From assembly GCF_008831285.2 (NCBI RefSeq), contig NC_045140.1, forward strand, positions 3,389,528-3,453,527: a DNA stretch of 64,000 nucleotides. Direction: 5' to 3'. The position numbers and the translations under genes were made by a program. The DNA is from Nymphaea colorata. Its lineage: Eukaryota > Streptophyta > Magnoliopsida > Nymphaeales > Nymphaeaceae. Position 1 is the first letter of the stretch. The number at the start of each line of letters is the position of its first letter. Positions 24,881 through 36,253 of the stretch are shown piece after piece. Under the pieces are notes generated by a model, which saw nothing but the letters and a program-made list of their open reading frames with translations, searched no databases and was not told the origin of the DNA.

Positions 24881-25459
24881 GTCGGCGTTGGTGCAGCAGC
24901 GGAAGCAAGGTGACTAAACGCTGCTGCACGGCGGATTGAGTGGTTAGTAAGATGGGTAGGGGATGGATGGAAGAGGAAGGGGAGGAAAGCGCCTGAGTTA
25001 TAAGCTGAAGATGAAGGTGGGGATCGTGTTGCAGTTTCTGGGCTTCCAAATGAATGGTGTGGCAATGTCTGTTCTGTCATCTGAGGCCATGAATGTAAAA
25101 GGTGGTAGAGAAAGGACGACCCGTTCAACGCAAGCCGGCTCCCTCTCTCTCTGTCTCTCCCATTTTCCCTGCTGTAGGTCTCGTTGTGATCGGCAAGGGA
25201 GTCTTATTTTGGCGTTGGGGATGTTACTTCGCTGGCTGGAACGTAGGGATGCCCGTGGTTGGGATTGAGAGAGCTAAAAATGGATGTATCAAATATTTCG
25301 CGGAACTGAATCCGGTGAATCGGTGTTGTAAGAAACAGAACCTGATGAACCGATCAGCAGGCCCAAATCCGTTGATTAAGCAGTAGAAAAGTTAATATAT
25401 TTGACTTGGATCGGATATCTGGTGAACCATTCTGAAAAAATAAGATATGGAAAAAGGAT
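24881..25459. other. Upstream region of the AGP-like gene
   Basis: GC-richer DNA that should contain the AGP-like gene's 5' UTR and promoter. A weak TATA-like CTTATAAC reads on the minus strand near 24995-25005, about 115 bp upstream of the ATG. A CT-rich run lies at 25141-25160. No further gene is seen. Confidence 0.4.
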
Positions 25460-25770
25460 TTTAATATCTTATTAAAAAATCAGATCAGATTTGGATTTAA
25501 GAAATGACATGCAGTCAGATTCGAATTTGGATTGAATTTATTTTTAAACAAATATCGTACATCTATGTCTCTAGCATTTTGAAAATAGACTAAATTCAGT
25601 TCAAAATTCAGATTCAAATATGAATGTATGGATCCAGATCCGACTCTGATTGTGAAATCAGATTTTAGATTCGGATTCAGATTGAGATATAATTTTTCTT
25701 TATTCATATTCGAATCCGAATCTGAAGCTGATGATTAAGAGTATATCTCATTCAAATCTGATCCGCTGAT
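25460..25770. repeat. AT-rich 'GATTTGGATT' dispersed repeat, copy B
   Basis: Arrays of GATTCGGATT / GATTTGGATT variants ending in TTCATATTCGAATCCGAATC, then AAGAGTATATCTC...CAAATCTGATCCG. The layout parallels the copies at 13190-13520 and 37753-38225. The open frame across it on the minus strand (Asn- and Leu-rich) is a by-product of the repeat. Confidence 0.6.
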
Positions 25771-26067
25771 ATCCCCATTCGGCAATTACTATTTGTCTAA
25801 TGGCATACATTTCCTAAGAAATAAAAGTACTCATAATTTTTTTTTTTACAAATGGAAGATAACTGATATTGTATGACAAGAGTCAGTTTTCTGTCCGTCG
25901 ATGAGTTTGAACTAGGCCAATTCAAATTGGATCTTTAGAATGCTAGGTAAAACCATAATAAAAACATAAAATACCAACTCCAAATGGGACCCATTTCCCA
26001 ACTCGTGATTAGAGCTTCTTTCAATTACATATGACTAGACAACGCCCTGGTAACAAAGCATTTTCCG

Positions 26068-26900
26068 TAGGGCTGGGCATCAAAGCCCCGGAACCGTATC
26101 GGGCCAGGCCGGGCCCGATAAGAACGTCAAAATCAAAGCTCGGAAACCGTATCGGGCCAGGCCGAACCAATGTAATTTCAGGCCTTGGGCTTTGGTTAAT
26201 GCTCGGCCCGGCCCGATTGATAATGGGCTGGGCGGGCTTAGTCGGGCTTTTGGGCGGCGCGGGTCGGGTCTGTTTCTCATTTCTTCTTCTCCTTCTTGCA
26301 AGAGAAATCGATCGAGTGGTTGTGGTGGACAGTCCATTGAAATGCAAAATCTGGCGATGAAATGAAAAAATGATCGACTGGTTGCAATGATAACGAGAAG
26401 CGAGGGAGAGCGTGATGAAGAGGCGGTAGGGAGGGAGAGGAGCACGATGGAAGAAGCCCTAACGGGCAGGAAAAAAAATCGTCGAAAAAAAGTCGGACAT
26501 TTACGGTGATGGCGACGGCGACGGGTAGGACCGAAGGCTGACAGGGAGGATCGATGGCTGTGCAACGGCGACGGGGAGGACCACCGGAGGCAACCGAGGG
26601 CCGACGAGGAGGATGGGAGGAGGCAGTCTCGACGACGGAGATGAAACTTTTAACAACAAAAAGTCCAAAAGCCTAAGTTACCTAAGTTTATTTTTGTAAA
26701 AAAAAAAAAAAACTATAATAATAATGTCGGGCTTCTCGGGCCGCCGACGATCACAGCAGTAAGCCCGAGCCCGGCCCGTTACTTATCGGGCCGGGCCAAA
26801 CCTGATAAAAAAAGCCCGAAACTCAATTTTTCATGGCTCGGGCCCGTGGTGGGCTGGGTATCGGGTACCCGGCGGTGGCCCGGCCCGGTGCCCAGGCTTA
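26068..26900. mobile_element. Non-autonomous hAT-type element, 833 bp, with 8-bp target duplication
   Basis: Ends: left TAGGGCTGGGCATC; right, read inward on the other strand, TAAGCCTGGGCACC (11 of 14 match). Flanking 8-mers ATTTTCCG (26060-26067) and ATTTTCTG (26901-26908) match at 7 of 8, the length hAT transposases make. Subterminal regions are full of GGGCC/GGCCCG repeats. The middle (about 26280-26640) has CGACGG-rich sequence that may be acquired host DNA. No transposase is encoded; the long open frames on both strands come from GC-rich repeats. Confidence 0.82.
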
Positions 26901-26908
26901 ATTTTCTG

Positions 26909-28239
26909 AAGGCTATATGATGTATTAGTTGTTTGTTGAGTTAAGAACATCACTTAACAAAGTGAGCATCTTAGTGGCAACAATAACGGTTTTCTTTTCC
27001 CTTTCCTTCATATATTCTATATATTAGCATGGGATGAAAAGTAACTAGTAGATGATTTGTGTCAATATGACATAACAAATTATTTGTATATGTGTGTGTG
27101 TTTATATGTATATATATGAGAATTTTGGTAACTTGAGGTAGGTACGTGCCCCACTTAACTTGTATTTGATCCCCTTGATTTAAAAGTAGAGTGCACACAC
27201 ATCTTCCATCTACTATCTTAGAGTTGCATTTTGCGCTATGAGCTTCAAGCAATCGAGCCCTTTGCCAAATATGTAAACACCTCCGAACATCTAGTGTTGT
27301 TAGCGGCGTAGCCTTCACACCTTGACGCATAGGCCTTGAGGCATTAGGGTGAAGTGCTCTTGTAGTTGAAGCATGAACTTCATCTCGATTAAGAAGATCA
27401 AAACTATACTTTTTGTCGGGAGAGAATGGGATCTTTCTTATGACGTCTTGCTTCAAAATCCAATAAAAGATGCAGCTGATCTCCTGAGTCCTTTATTAAC
27501 ATATTCTATTCTGAAATTGGAAATGAGTTTACCAATATTTTGACAGAGTTCTTGTCTCAGTAATATCATAAATATAAACAAACACATAATTTTCTGGTGG
27601 AAGAAAAGAGATGTGTATGTTCGAGCACTTGTGAATCCTGTTTGAGCATGCATGAATGAGCTGAGAGACGTGCTAACCAAGCCCTTGGAGCTTGTCCAAA
27701 ATATGTTTAAAAATTTCAGATTTTCAATTCAGGAGGTTGTTGTGTGAAAAGTTCTCCTCTAGCTATCCATGAAGAAAGACATTTTAAACATTAAGTTAAC
27801 AAACTTCCAAGTCATGTTTCAAACATTGTCACATATATCATGTACCAGTATTATACGGCAAGGAATTTCTCAAGTATAATATAGCAAAGTTGTATATTTT
27901 GAGAATATCTCAGGAAAATCTTGAGAAAATTTAAAAAAAATTAATAAATCTTAACAATTATAAAAAAATAAAAAAAATAAAAAATACAAAAAAAACATGA
28001 AAAAACACGTATAATACACATTTTTTCACGTTTTTATTTTTGGCATTTAAAAAAAATGCCTCTAAATTACCGTTTTATACAACTGACTTATTTCTACAGT
28101 ATTATACATGTTTTTTTGAATAATATGCACGCTATTTAACAATAGTTTCAAAGCAATAGTCAAATGATTGCTCAAATTGTTGTACGTAAAATGAGTGAAC
28201 AACTCTGGAATCAACTCCCTCCTTTTGATTGTACCATTT
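26909..28239. other. Intergenic DNA
   Basis: A 161-codon minus-strand open frame at 26971-27456 has no recognisable motif. At about 27655-27745 the plus strand reads like the end of a copia polyprotein (DVLTKPLELVQNMFKNFR), too short to be sure. 27930-28130 is very A/T-rich with homopolymers. Confidence 0.4.
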
Positions 28240-28506
28240 CACAACAGAAAGTGACATTAGCCATGGTCAAAACCATGGCTAATTGACCCAAAAGGTGTGG
28301 ATGAAAGTACTTTCAGCTTGTGGCCATAACTAAAGTGGCTATGGTAATAGCCCTTGTGGCTATTGATCTTTTGCCATGGTCTGGACTGTGGCTATTGCAT
28401 CAATCAGCTACGGTTTACTTGGACCATTAGCCATGTTTTTAGTTGTGGCTATTACTTACAACTGCCACTGTTCACTCGCGCATTAGCCATAGAAGCTTAT
28501 GTTGTG
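28240..28506. mobile_element. Possible CACTA-type MITE
   Basis: The left end CACAACAGAAAGTG and the right end (reverse complement) CACAACATAAG resemble the CACTACAAGAAA class of CACTA ends. Subterminal copies of ATTAGCCAT and its complement ATGGCTAAT occur at both ends in opposite orientation, the usual subterminal pattern of such elements. No 3-bp target duplication is seen (TTT versus GTG), so the boundaries are uncertain. Confidence 0.45.
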
Positions 28507-29367
28507 GTGCATAAATAAAGAGAGAGAGACTTCTTCAATTTGAAATCTAAAGTCTTCTGGACAAGCACCAAGGGGTGGATAGCATTCACAACCAAAAATA
28601 TAACAAAGTTTTTCTTTGTAAAAGGAATTCGATAGGAGAGTGGAAATCAAGATTTTTGTTGGCATTCTACTGATGAGAAAGGTAGCAGCAAAAAATGCAT
28701 AAGAATTTTTAAGGCACATCAGGTTTGCCCATGAGGGTCAAACCAATCTAGACAATGTGTCTGTGACATCTTTCAGCTGCCTTGTTTCATTTGAGAGTAT
28801 GTATGAGGACATGAAATTTGACCTCAAATTTTAGCTTTAAAATGTAAGACTTCAAGGTCAAAGTCTCCACTAAAATCAAAGTGTAAAACTTTTAAATTTG
28901 TGGTCTGTATAGTTTCAACAAACAATTTAAAGGCTTTCGAACTTTAGGAACATCGTGTTTGTTGAAAAAAATAAATCTAGTTATATTTTGCGAATGCATC
29001 GACGAGTATAACATAATATTTGAACCCACAGTGAGAGAAAATGCATCATTCACTAGCGCGAAGAAAATACATTCGCCAGTATTACGTATGACATTCGCTA
29101 ATCTGCATGGTTAAAATATTAGTATCGATGATTATGTATCTAATGGTGCATGCGCCAGACCATCATAGGCCTTCAGTAGCGTGGGATAAGGTTTGCCTCT
29201 AATGGTTCAGCTGGGATAGGTAGCTATGCCGACCTCCCCTTCAGTGATGCAAGCATTCATTGTGTCACAGAACGCCCTCCAGTGCCTCCCATCTGCATCA
29301 GAGAAGTGTCGTCTGTTCTCACTCTTTTTCTCTCTTCTCCCTTTTCCCATTCCGCGACTCATTTCCA

Positions 29368-29373
<6 letters not shown>
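28507..29373. other. Intergenic DNA
   Basis: No gene supported. The part 28980-29200 has repeated CATTCGC(C/T) and GAATGCATC-like phrases and may be another decayed transposon end. A (GA)n run lies near 28517-28528. Confidence 0.4.
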
Positions 29374-29412
<39 letters not shown>

Positions 29413-29537
29413 GTAGAGACACAGAGTCGGCCATGGTTGATACGCTCTATATTAAATGACAGGCTCTCTAGATTTTTCATCCATGATATGAGTCTACATA
29501 TGCTGCCGTTTATATGTGTAGGCATACTAGTAAACTC

Positions 29538-29613
<76 letters not shown>
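29374..29613. repeat. Microsatellites (CT)n and (TA)n
   Basis: About 19 CT units at 29374-29412 and about 36 TA units at 29541-29612, separated by about 130 bp of unique DNA. A short (GA)n run follows at 29620-29636. Open frames of alternating Ile-Tyr or Ser-Leu over them are artefacts. Confidence 0.95.
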
Positions 29614-29614
<1 letters not shown>

Positions 29615-32600
29615 TAGACAAGAGAGAGAGAGAGAGACCGCTAGAGAGAAGTAACCACATTGACACAGGTATTGCTTGATACAAATACAGTAACCTCTTA
29701 CTGTTCCCTTTCTTTTGTTATTTCGTAGTGAAGTTAACATACTACTGCGTAGAAGAAGCGGATAGCTGCCACACGTATCTGTAGGTAAACCATATTATAA
29801 GGATAATTAGGAACGCGAAAGAAACAGACATCCAAATATGCTTGAACATAGGAAACGATTTCTTCTGCTTTTTCTTTACTTTCTGAGGCATTAAATGCTT
29901 GAATGAAGAATGATCTGTACCAATTCACACCTGAAGGCAAAACATTTTGTCTAAAGCAGCAAAACAGCATCATCTTTGGCAACTTGAATCTCTCTTGTTC
30001 TTCTTCAAATGACAGCATGTATATACGTTTTGTGTTTATCCTTCCAACGGCTCTTTATCAACTTTTCCTCTTCATCTTAGGCATTATTTAATGGAATTTA
30101 GCTTGTTTTTCAGATAAAAACACAGCATGAATATGTCAGATGACAAGGTTAATTAAGAGCTAGCTACCTGCATTGTAGTCACTTTGGCCGGCACAAAAGC
30201 ATAGGCCACAACTCAGACAATAAGGTCGGATACAACCATTGTCACTCTGGTCCGAAATTCGTAGACACAGTTTCTTTCATTTTCTCTTTTCCTTTTCCTT
30301 TTCCTTTAGTGGGTGGGAAGAGCAAGCTGTTAAACTTAATCATGTAGTTTGTATCTATATATGCAGTCGTATGCGTTAGTAAAATTTTTAAGCTCTTCTA
30401 GCTTCGACCACTACCTAAGAATTGTGCTTCCACTTTATAAGAAAGATTATCTGATTATAAGATTATTTCAGTAAACTAATGGCCCTTATTTTCTTTTAAA
30501 AATTTCAAAAAAACGAGACATGCACACACTTCAGTTCCTTTGCAGAGTGATCCTTGCTCTCTATTAATGTTTGGAGTTCCTAAGGCATCAACTATTTGTG
30601 TTGAAAAAGAGAGTCACTGATATACAATTTGAAGCATAGTAGAAATGGTACCCAAGACATCAAAGGAGACTGTGTACCTTAAAAGACATGAAGTTGAGTA
30701 GGAGTTTCGGCTCTCTTCTAAATGGAAGGATGAAATACTCCTGCTAACCCAAAGACATGCACAATTCTTTTATATGCATACACAGGTCCTCTATTGATAC
30801 TAAATATATTTAGCTTACGATACATATCCACGTATATATAAACACACACAGGCAGGTTTCTTATTACTAAAACTTGATGAAATGGTTCATACAAGTGGCC
30901 AAATGTTAGGCGACCCTCTAGACTAATGTGGAAGATACCTAACAATGCCACTCTTAAAAGTTATTTTCTAATTGTATTTATTCCATTAATAAAATTAATT
31001 CTATTGGTTGGGAAGGTATGACCATACAGATTGGTATTCATGTAGCTTACTCAAAAACAGACACGCCTTAGAAAGAATGCCTTCATATACAAAGAACCTT
31101 GATTTTTTTGAAATAAACTATTTTTTATGCAATATGAGCCATTGATTTGTCGTTTCTCAAAAACAGCGTCCGATTGTGAAAGTTTGCTTTCTTGTACATG
31201 TTGTCTACTAGCTTGATCAATTATAAAATTATCATTACCAGGTCAGATTAAGCCAAAAGAAACATATAAAACAATGTCTCAAGTCTAAACATATAAAACA
31301 ATGTCTCAAGTCTTTTGACCTGTCCAGGCTGTAACCTGTGTAGGGGCTTCTGTCTTCGATCAGTAGACAGTTTATTTGCTTTCCTGCGTTCATTTTCCGG
31401 CCATAAAATATTACGTGAATCATTATCCAGGTTGGCAGGAAACGTATAATATTAAAAATCCGGTGAACCACTAACAATTGCAGGCTTTAATTTAAGCTGA
31501 ATGCAGAATTTGATCTTATCAATAACGCAGTAGATTCGTGACAGAAGCCAACAGCGAAATTGAATGAATCAAATTAACTTGACAGTAGATGCTTGAGCAG
31601 ATGTCTTAATTACATTGGCACACCTAATCGATCGTTTGTCTGGCGACTACTATCTGTTGCTGTCATATATTGGCTCCGAATAATGCAAGAAAAGCAAGTT
31701 GGTATTTCCACTGTTCCATACGTAAAACTTTCAACTGCTTATCAAGAAACAACTGGATGGTTTTATTCATGATCAAGACATGGCTGGCCTTTTAAGAGAG
31801 TCGCCATTGGAGAACAGGAGTGCTTCGAAGTGAAAGTTACTGGCCAATTCAGAAAAATGGAGAAAATGAAACTGCTATAATTTCTTCACTGCACGTCATC
31901 TGTGAACTTATTTAAATCACCAGCTTTAATGGTGCAGACAAAATTCATGTAACTCCGGCCCCAGAATGAACCGGCCTATGAACGTCAAACAAGAAAGTGA
32001 CTGATGGATCCTTGCTGCCTAATTTGATTAAGATCTCTCTCTAAGATGTTAGAAGAGAAATCAAATTTGTGGGCATCGTGGATTAAAGGTTTCTGATTTT
32101 TCCAAGACATAGATGACGCTCAAGAAGATGCAGGTTTATTTCAATGGATGGTTTCAAACTCTGGTACTTATTCCACTGCTATATAGGTCTCTTTTATGGC
32201 TTGAAAGAAATGATATTCTGTTTAGAGGTCTCTAACAACAACACTTGATTTTAAGTATTGCCGTCGGTTCTTTTTGTTTAGTTTGGTTTGGCCTACTCCT
32301 GATTCACTAACGCCTTGTTGGAGGTGCCCCTCGTTTTGAGTTGCTCATAGTCCTGATCTCGCACTGGAATGAAACTGAATCCAGAACTTATGAAAACCTT
32401 ACAAACCAGGTAACTTTTGGTGGTGTAATAAGAATGCACCCAACTTTGGATGCCTTTCACTCAACTACCTTTCTTATTGGCTCCTTATATATACTTGAAA
32501 AATAAATTCAATCTTCTTGCAGTTTTTGTTTACCCTTCAACATATAGTTCAGCTTGCCTTAGTTTTCAAAGTGTTGGGGGCCTAACATCCTTTCATACAC

Positions 32601-32750
32601 CACATGAATAGCTTAAATGCTAGAATACATACTCCACGAATTGTGTTCAGCTGTGACGCTCAAAAAGCGCTAGTGAAGATGAACTCTCGTGCTATTCTAC
32701 CGCCCATAACAGTGCCAAAGCTCGAACTGCCACTAGCAAGTTCAATGGTG
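29614..32750. other. Intergenic AT-rich DNA
   Basis: No gene is supported over about 3.1 kb. It holds a perfect 27-bp tandem duplication (unit starting AAACATATAAAACAATGTCT) at 31260-31313. Open frames are short and without motifs. Confidence 0.5.
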
Positions 32751-32758
32751 GAACGAGC

Positions 32759-33156
32759 TAGGGGTGAACACGAGCCGAGTTGAGCCCGAGTTCAGCAACT
32801 AATGGAACCTTGAGCTCGACTCGGCAGTTACGTGTTGAGCTCGAGCTCAACTCGATTAAAGCTCGACAAACTCGTTTGAATAAAATTGATATTCATCGTC
32901 ACATGTTGAGCTCAAGTTGGACTCGATTAAGGCTCCACAAACTCGTAAACTTATTTGAATATATCGACTTGATTAACGCTCGACTAACTCGATTAAGGCT
33001 CAAGCTCGACTCGACAGTTATGTGTTGAGTTCAAACTCAACTCTATTATTTGAACTAGTTGACTCATGAATTCGAGCTCGACTCGTCAAGCAAATGACTC
33101 GGCTCAAACTAGTTCACGAGCCGAGTTTGAGTAGCTCGACTCATTGTTCAACCCTA
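32759..33156. mobile_element. Non-autonomous hAT-type MITE, 398 bp, with 8-bp target duplication
   Basis: Starts TAGGGGTGAACACGAGCCGA and ends TTGTTCAACCCTA, so the ends are inverted repeats (TAGGGGTGAACA against TAGGGTTGAACA). Flanks GAACGAGC (32751-32758) and GAACGAGG (33157-33164) match at 7 of 8. The interior is built from GAGCTCGA/CTCGACTCG repeats in both orientations and can fold back. It carries no transposase. The TAGGGGTG...ACACGAGCC end is a form frequently met in plant genomes. Confidence 0.88.
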
Positions 33157-33405
33157 GAACGAGGTAGTGGCTGAACCAAGTTGTGTATGTCATACTTACA
33201 TATGAAATTTCATTTGCCGGTATGGATAATAACAAAAATGCTATTGGATGATAGAAAACAAGAACTTTTTTACAAAAAGGAAATAAAAAAAGTGAAAAGA
33301 CTAAAAAAGACAAAAATTTTCAAAAATTTCAACAATGTCCCCTTTTTCCTTTTGGCATACTTTTGTTGTGTGCACCTCTTCTCACTCTTTGTCTCTGAAT
33401 GTAAT

Positions 33406-34270
33406 TGTAAGCTCACATTTACTTGTCAATCAAAGCAACACAAATGAATTTTGCATGCTGTCTCTAAATCATTGAAGTTTGAATTCTATGCTTCATTTTT
33501 AATATTCAAACTTAATCAAAGACTCTATCGTTCAATTCTTTCAAACAAGAAAAGTTAATTAATTTTAATTCAGAAACTTGATCATCAATTTAAAACAAGT
33601 ACATAAAAAGTGGCAAGGGTTAGTCTCTATACAACTTTTTTGTTGCAATTTGAACCAATCACAGTATGAATTTTAACTTGGCGCAAATTTTGGGCTTGAT
33701 GGATAGGAGATGAAGCCCTAAATCCTCTCTTCGGGTGGGTAGGAGGAGTACTTTTTATCTTACCATTTGGGTGAGAGCCGAAAACCCTACCCTTCCTCCC
33801 ATCCCCAGGGTACTAGGCCTGCTGCTTGAATCCTCTCTCATGCATGTGCTTGCTATGTACAACAAACTAGCAGCTACAGTTCAAAAATCCAAACTGCATA
33901 AATATGCTCACTGTGTCCAAGAGTACTGGACTGACAAAGAATTACTCTTAGATTATATTTTTATGAGTTGATTACTGTTTTGGATCTTAAAATGCTTATA
34001 GGATCATATTTTGGAGATCAGGTTTTGTTGACACATGTTGACCTTATATAAAACTCAAATATGTGACAGAATTCATCATAAAAATAACTTGAAAACATGA
34101 ATCATATATATACGCGCCTGTGTGTGTATGTAGGATCCAAGATTTGCTTTGGAAGAAATCAATAGCCTCACATAATGGTTTGAGGGAGGACCTTTAACTC
34201 GACATTTTGATTGCAGCCCTTAGTTAGCTAGACCTTGTTAATTTGGCATGTGACATCTTCAACACCGTTT
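33406..34270 (+). repeat. Segmental duplication, copy 1
   Basis: Starts sharply at TGTAAGCTCACATTTACTTG and stays collinear with 35537-36468 to about ACATCTTCAACACC. Shared landmarks are AAGACT(C/G)TATCGTTCAATT, CTTGATCATCAATTTAAAAC, ATTTTTATGAGTTGATTAC and GATCCAAGATTTGCTTTG. There is no protein-coding content. Open frames at 33735-33971 are not conserved in the second copy. Confidence 0.85.
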
Positions 34271-34630
34271 TTGTTGTTATATATCTCCCCAGTAGCTAGC
34301 ACCTGAAATAACTGACGCTTATATAGTGCTAGCGACAAATCAACTGCCGCCAAATATATAGCGCCAGAAAAATCATTAACTGGCATTCCCTTAACCGTCA
34401 GTTCTGCTATTTTCACCATTGATTCTCTCTGTGCCATTTTGCTGAACACTTCACTTGAAGAGTTTAGTCTTGTATTTAAGATTGTGAAGAATCTTGGAGG
34501 ATTTATAAAGGAGGTTGTTAAAGAGGTTAGTTAACCTAATTTCTAACTTTTTTGAAATTTTAGAGGGCATCTTAGGATCTATCGAACCAGGGAGCCGAGG
34601 CTAATAGGAGGGTAGGTTGGATCACTGCAG

Positions 34631-34642
34631 CAGTATCAGAGC
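34631..34642 (+). other. Primer-binding site of the TRIM element
   Basis: CAGTATCAGAGC matches 10 of 12 bases of TGGTATCAGAGC, the site complementary to the 3' end of initiator tRNA-Met used by most plant LTR retroelements. It begins two bases after the left LTR. Confidence 0.8.
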
Positions 34643-34686
34643 ATGATTCAATACTCAGACCTAAGGTCTCACATGCGTGCATACTT

Positions 34687-34700
34687 TAAGAGGGGTGAAT
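34687..34700 (+). other. Polypurine tract of the TRIM element
   Basis: TTAAGAGGGGTGAAT runs into the TG of the right LTR. The other complete copy has TTAAGAGGGGTGGAT at the same place (54533-54547, minus), so this stretch is conserved better than the LTRs around it. Confidence 0.75.
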
Positions 34701-35536
34701 TGTAACATCCCACTTAAAAAGTTTGGTAGACTTATAAAAGGGGTTGTTAAAGTAGTTGGTTGTTTTGATTCCTAGCCTTTTTTCGACTAGAACAAAAACT
34801 GTTAAGGAGCAGGTTGACATTCGGCAAATCATAGACCCAATCCCGATGAGGGAGTGAATTGGGTTATTGCAAATCAATTTGACTGCATATTAAAGAAATA
34901 ACTGCTACCATTCAATAGTGCTCTCCATGTTGTGTCATTCAATGTTCTTCCATTGAAGGACATGGGTGGAGTTTACCGCTTACATAGGAAAAGTGAGTGC
35001 TTGCTATAATACCTATTATTTGGGGAGTTATTGTTCACTCCATGTGTGTATCTCCACACACATACACATTATGCACACACACAAACATGTACCAACAACC
35101 TAATAATAAGATAGTAACACAACCCAATTTCTCCCTCTCCTCATTTCATCTTAAAAAGTGAGCATTACATGAGGTTAGGGAAGGGGAAGATGTCCTGACC
35201 AGTTGTCTAATTAAGTTGGTGGTCTAGATCGCTTCTTATAGATCTAGCACTTGATTAATTGTCTGACATCCACCCATTTCTAATATATATATATATATTG
35301 TTTGTGGATGTGTGCATTAAATACTTAATTAAGCATTTATAAGAGTTCCATGAAATATAAAAACCGACAAAAAAAACAAAGGAATCGATAATAAATTTTA
35401 AGCAAGAGGACTTTAAATAGGCTTACTTTAAATGCTTTTCTTCTTAACTTTGTGCATATGGTACGTGCCAAAGAGAAGCAGAGTGGCAATTTAGACAACT
35501 AATTAAAAGTTGTGGGGTCCAAATTCAAGGAGTGCA

Positions 35537-36195
35537 TGTAAGCTCACGTTTACTTGTCAATCAAAGCAACACAAATGAATTTCCCATGCTGTCTCTAAAT
35601 CATTGTAAGTTTGAATTCTGTGCATCATTTTTAATATATAAACTTAATCAAAGACTGTATCGTTCAATTATTTCAAACAAGAAAAGTTAATTAATTTGTA
35701 TTCGGAAACTTGATCATCAATTTAAAACAAGTACATAAAAAAGTGGCAATGGTTCATCTCTGTACTTTTTTTTTCTAATCTCAAGCAATGCGTAGTATGG
35801 GTTTTAACTTAGGTGCAAATTTTGGGCATGACAGGTAGGACATGAAGCCTAGAATTCTCTGTCAGGTGAGTCAGAGGAGTATTTCATCCTACTGCCTAGC
35901 TGAGTGTTGAAACCCTACCCTTCCTCTGTTCTCCTCAAGGCACTAGGCCTACTGCCAAAATCCTCTCTCATGCATATATTGCTCCCTATGTACAACAAAC
36001 TAGACAGTTGAAAAATCCAACCACATAAATATGCTCACGTTGTCCACAAGTACTGGACTGAAAAAGGAATTACTCATAGATTAGATTTTTATGAGTTGAT
36101 TACGGTTGTAAATCTTCAAGCTCTTATATGATCATATTTGCACGTCAGATTTTCTTGACATAAGTTGATACCTTCAAGCACACACACACACACAC

Positions 36196-36253
<58 letters not shown>

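Larger units (their letters stand above)
34443..34871 (+). mobile_element. TRIM retrotransposon (LTR-71 bp-LTR), complete but diverged
   Basis: A miniature LTR retroelement of 429 bp. The left LTR is 34443-34629 (about TGAACACTTCAC...GGATCACTGCA) and the right LTR is 34701-34871 (TGTAACATCCC...GGGTTATTGCA). Both carry the TTATAAA(A/G)G and GTTGTTAAAG landmarks of the solo LTR at 17644-17833. The interior is 71 bp, with the primer-binding site next to the left LTR and a polypurine tract before the right LTR. There is no coding capacity, so it would have been moved in trans. No 5-bp target duplication is visible and the left end (TG-AACAC) is slightly altered. It lies between the two copies of the segmental duplication. 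Confidence 0.85.

Noticed and set aside
24453-24917. 154-codon plus-strand frame opposite the AGP-like gene
   Set aside because: The minus strand has signal peptide, AGP-type Pro context and GPI signal; the plus frame has none and is Ala/Arg-rich as expected of a mirror frame.
26021-26565. Overlapping open frames of 108-161 codons on both strands
   Set aside because: They arise from GGCCCG-rich repeats of the hAT-type element; no transposase motif is present.
26971-27456. 161-codon minus-strand frame
   Set aside because: No motif, no splice context, and it ends in repetitive Ile-His-Thr text; kept only as a note in the intergenic entry.
29260-29740. Frames of alternating Ile-Tyr and Ser-Leu
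   Set aside because: Translation of (TA)n and (CT)n microsatellites.
36179-36251. Microsatellite as a possible CRISPR-like or satellite array
   Set aside because: Simple dinucleotide repeat; no spacers or higher-order unit.
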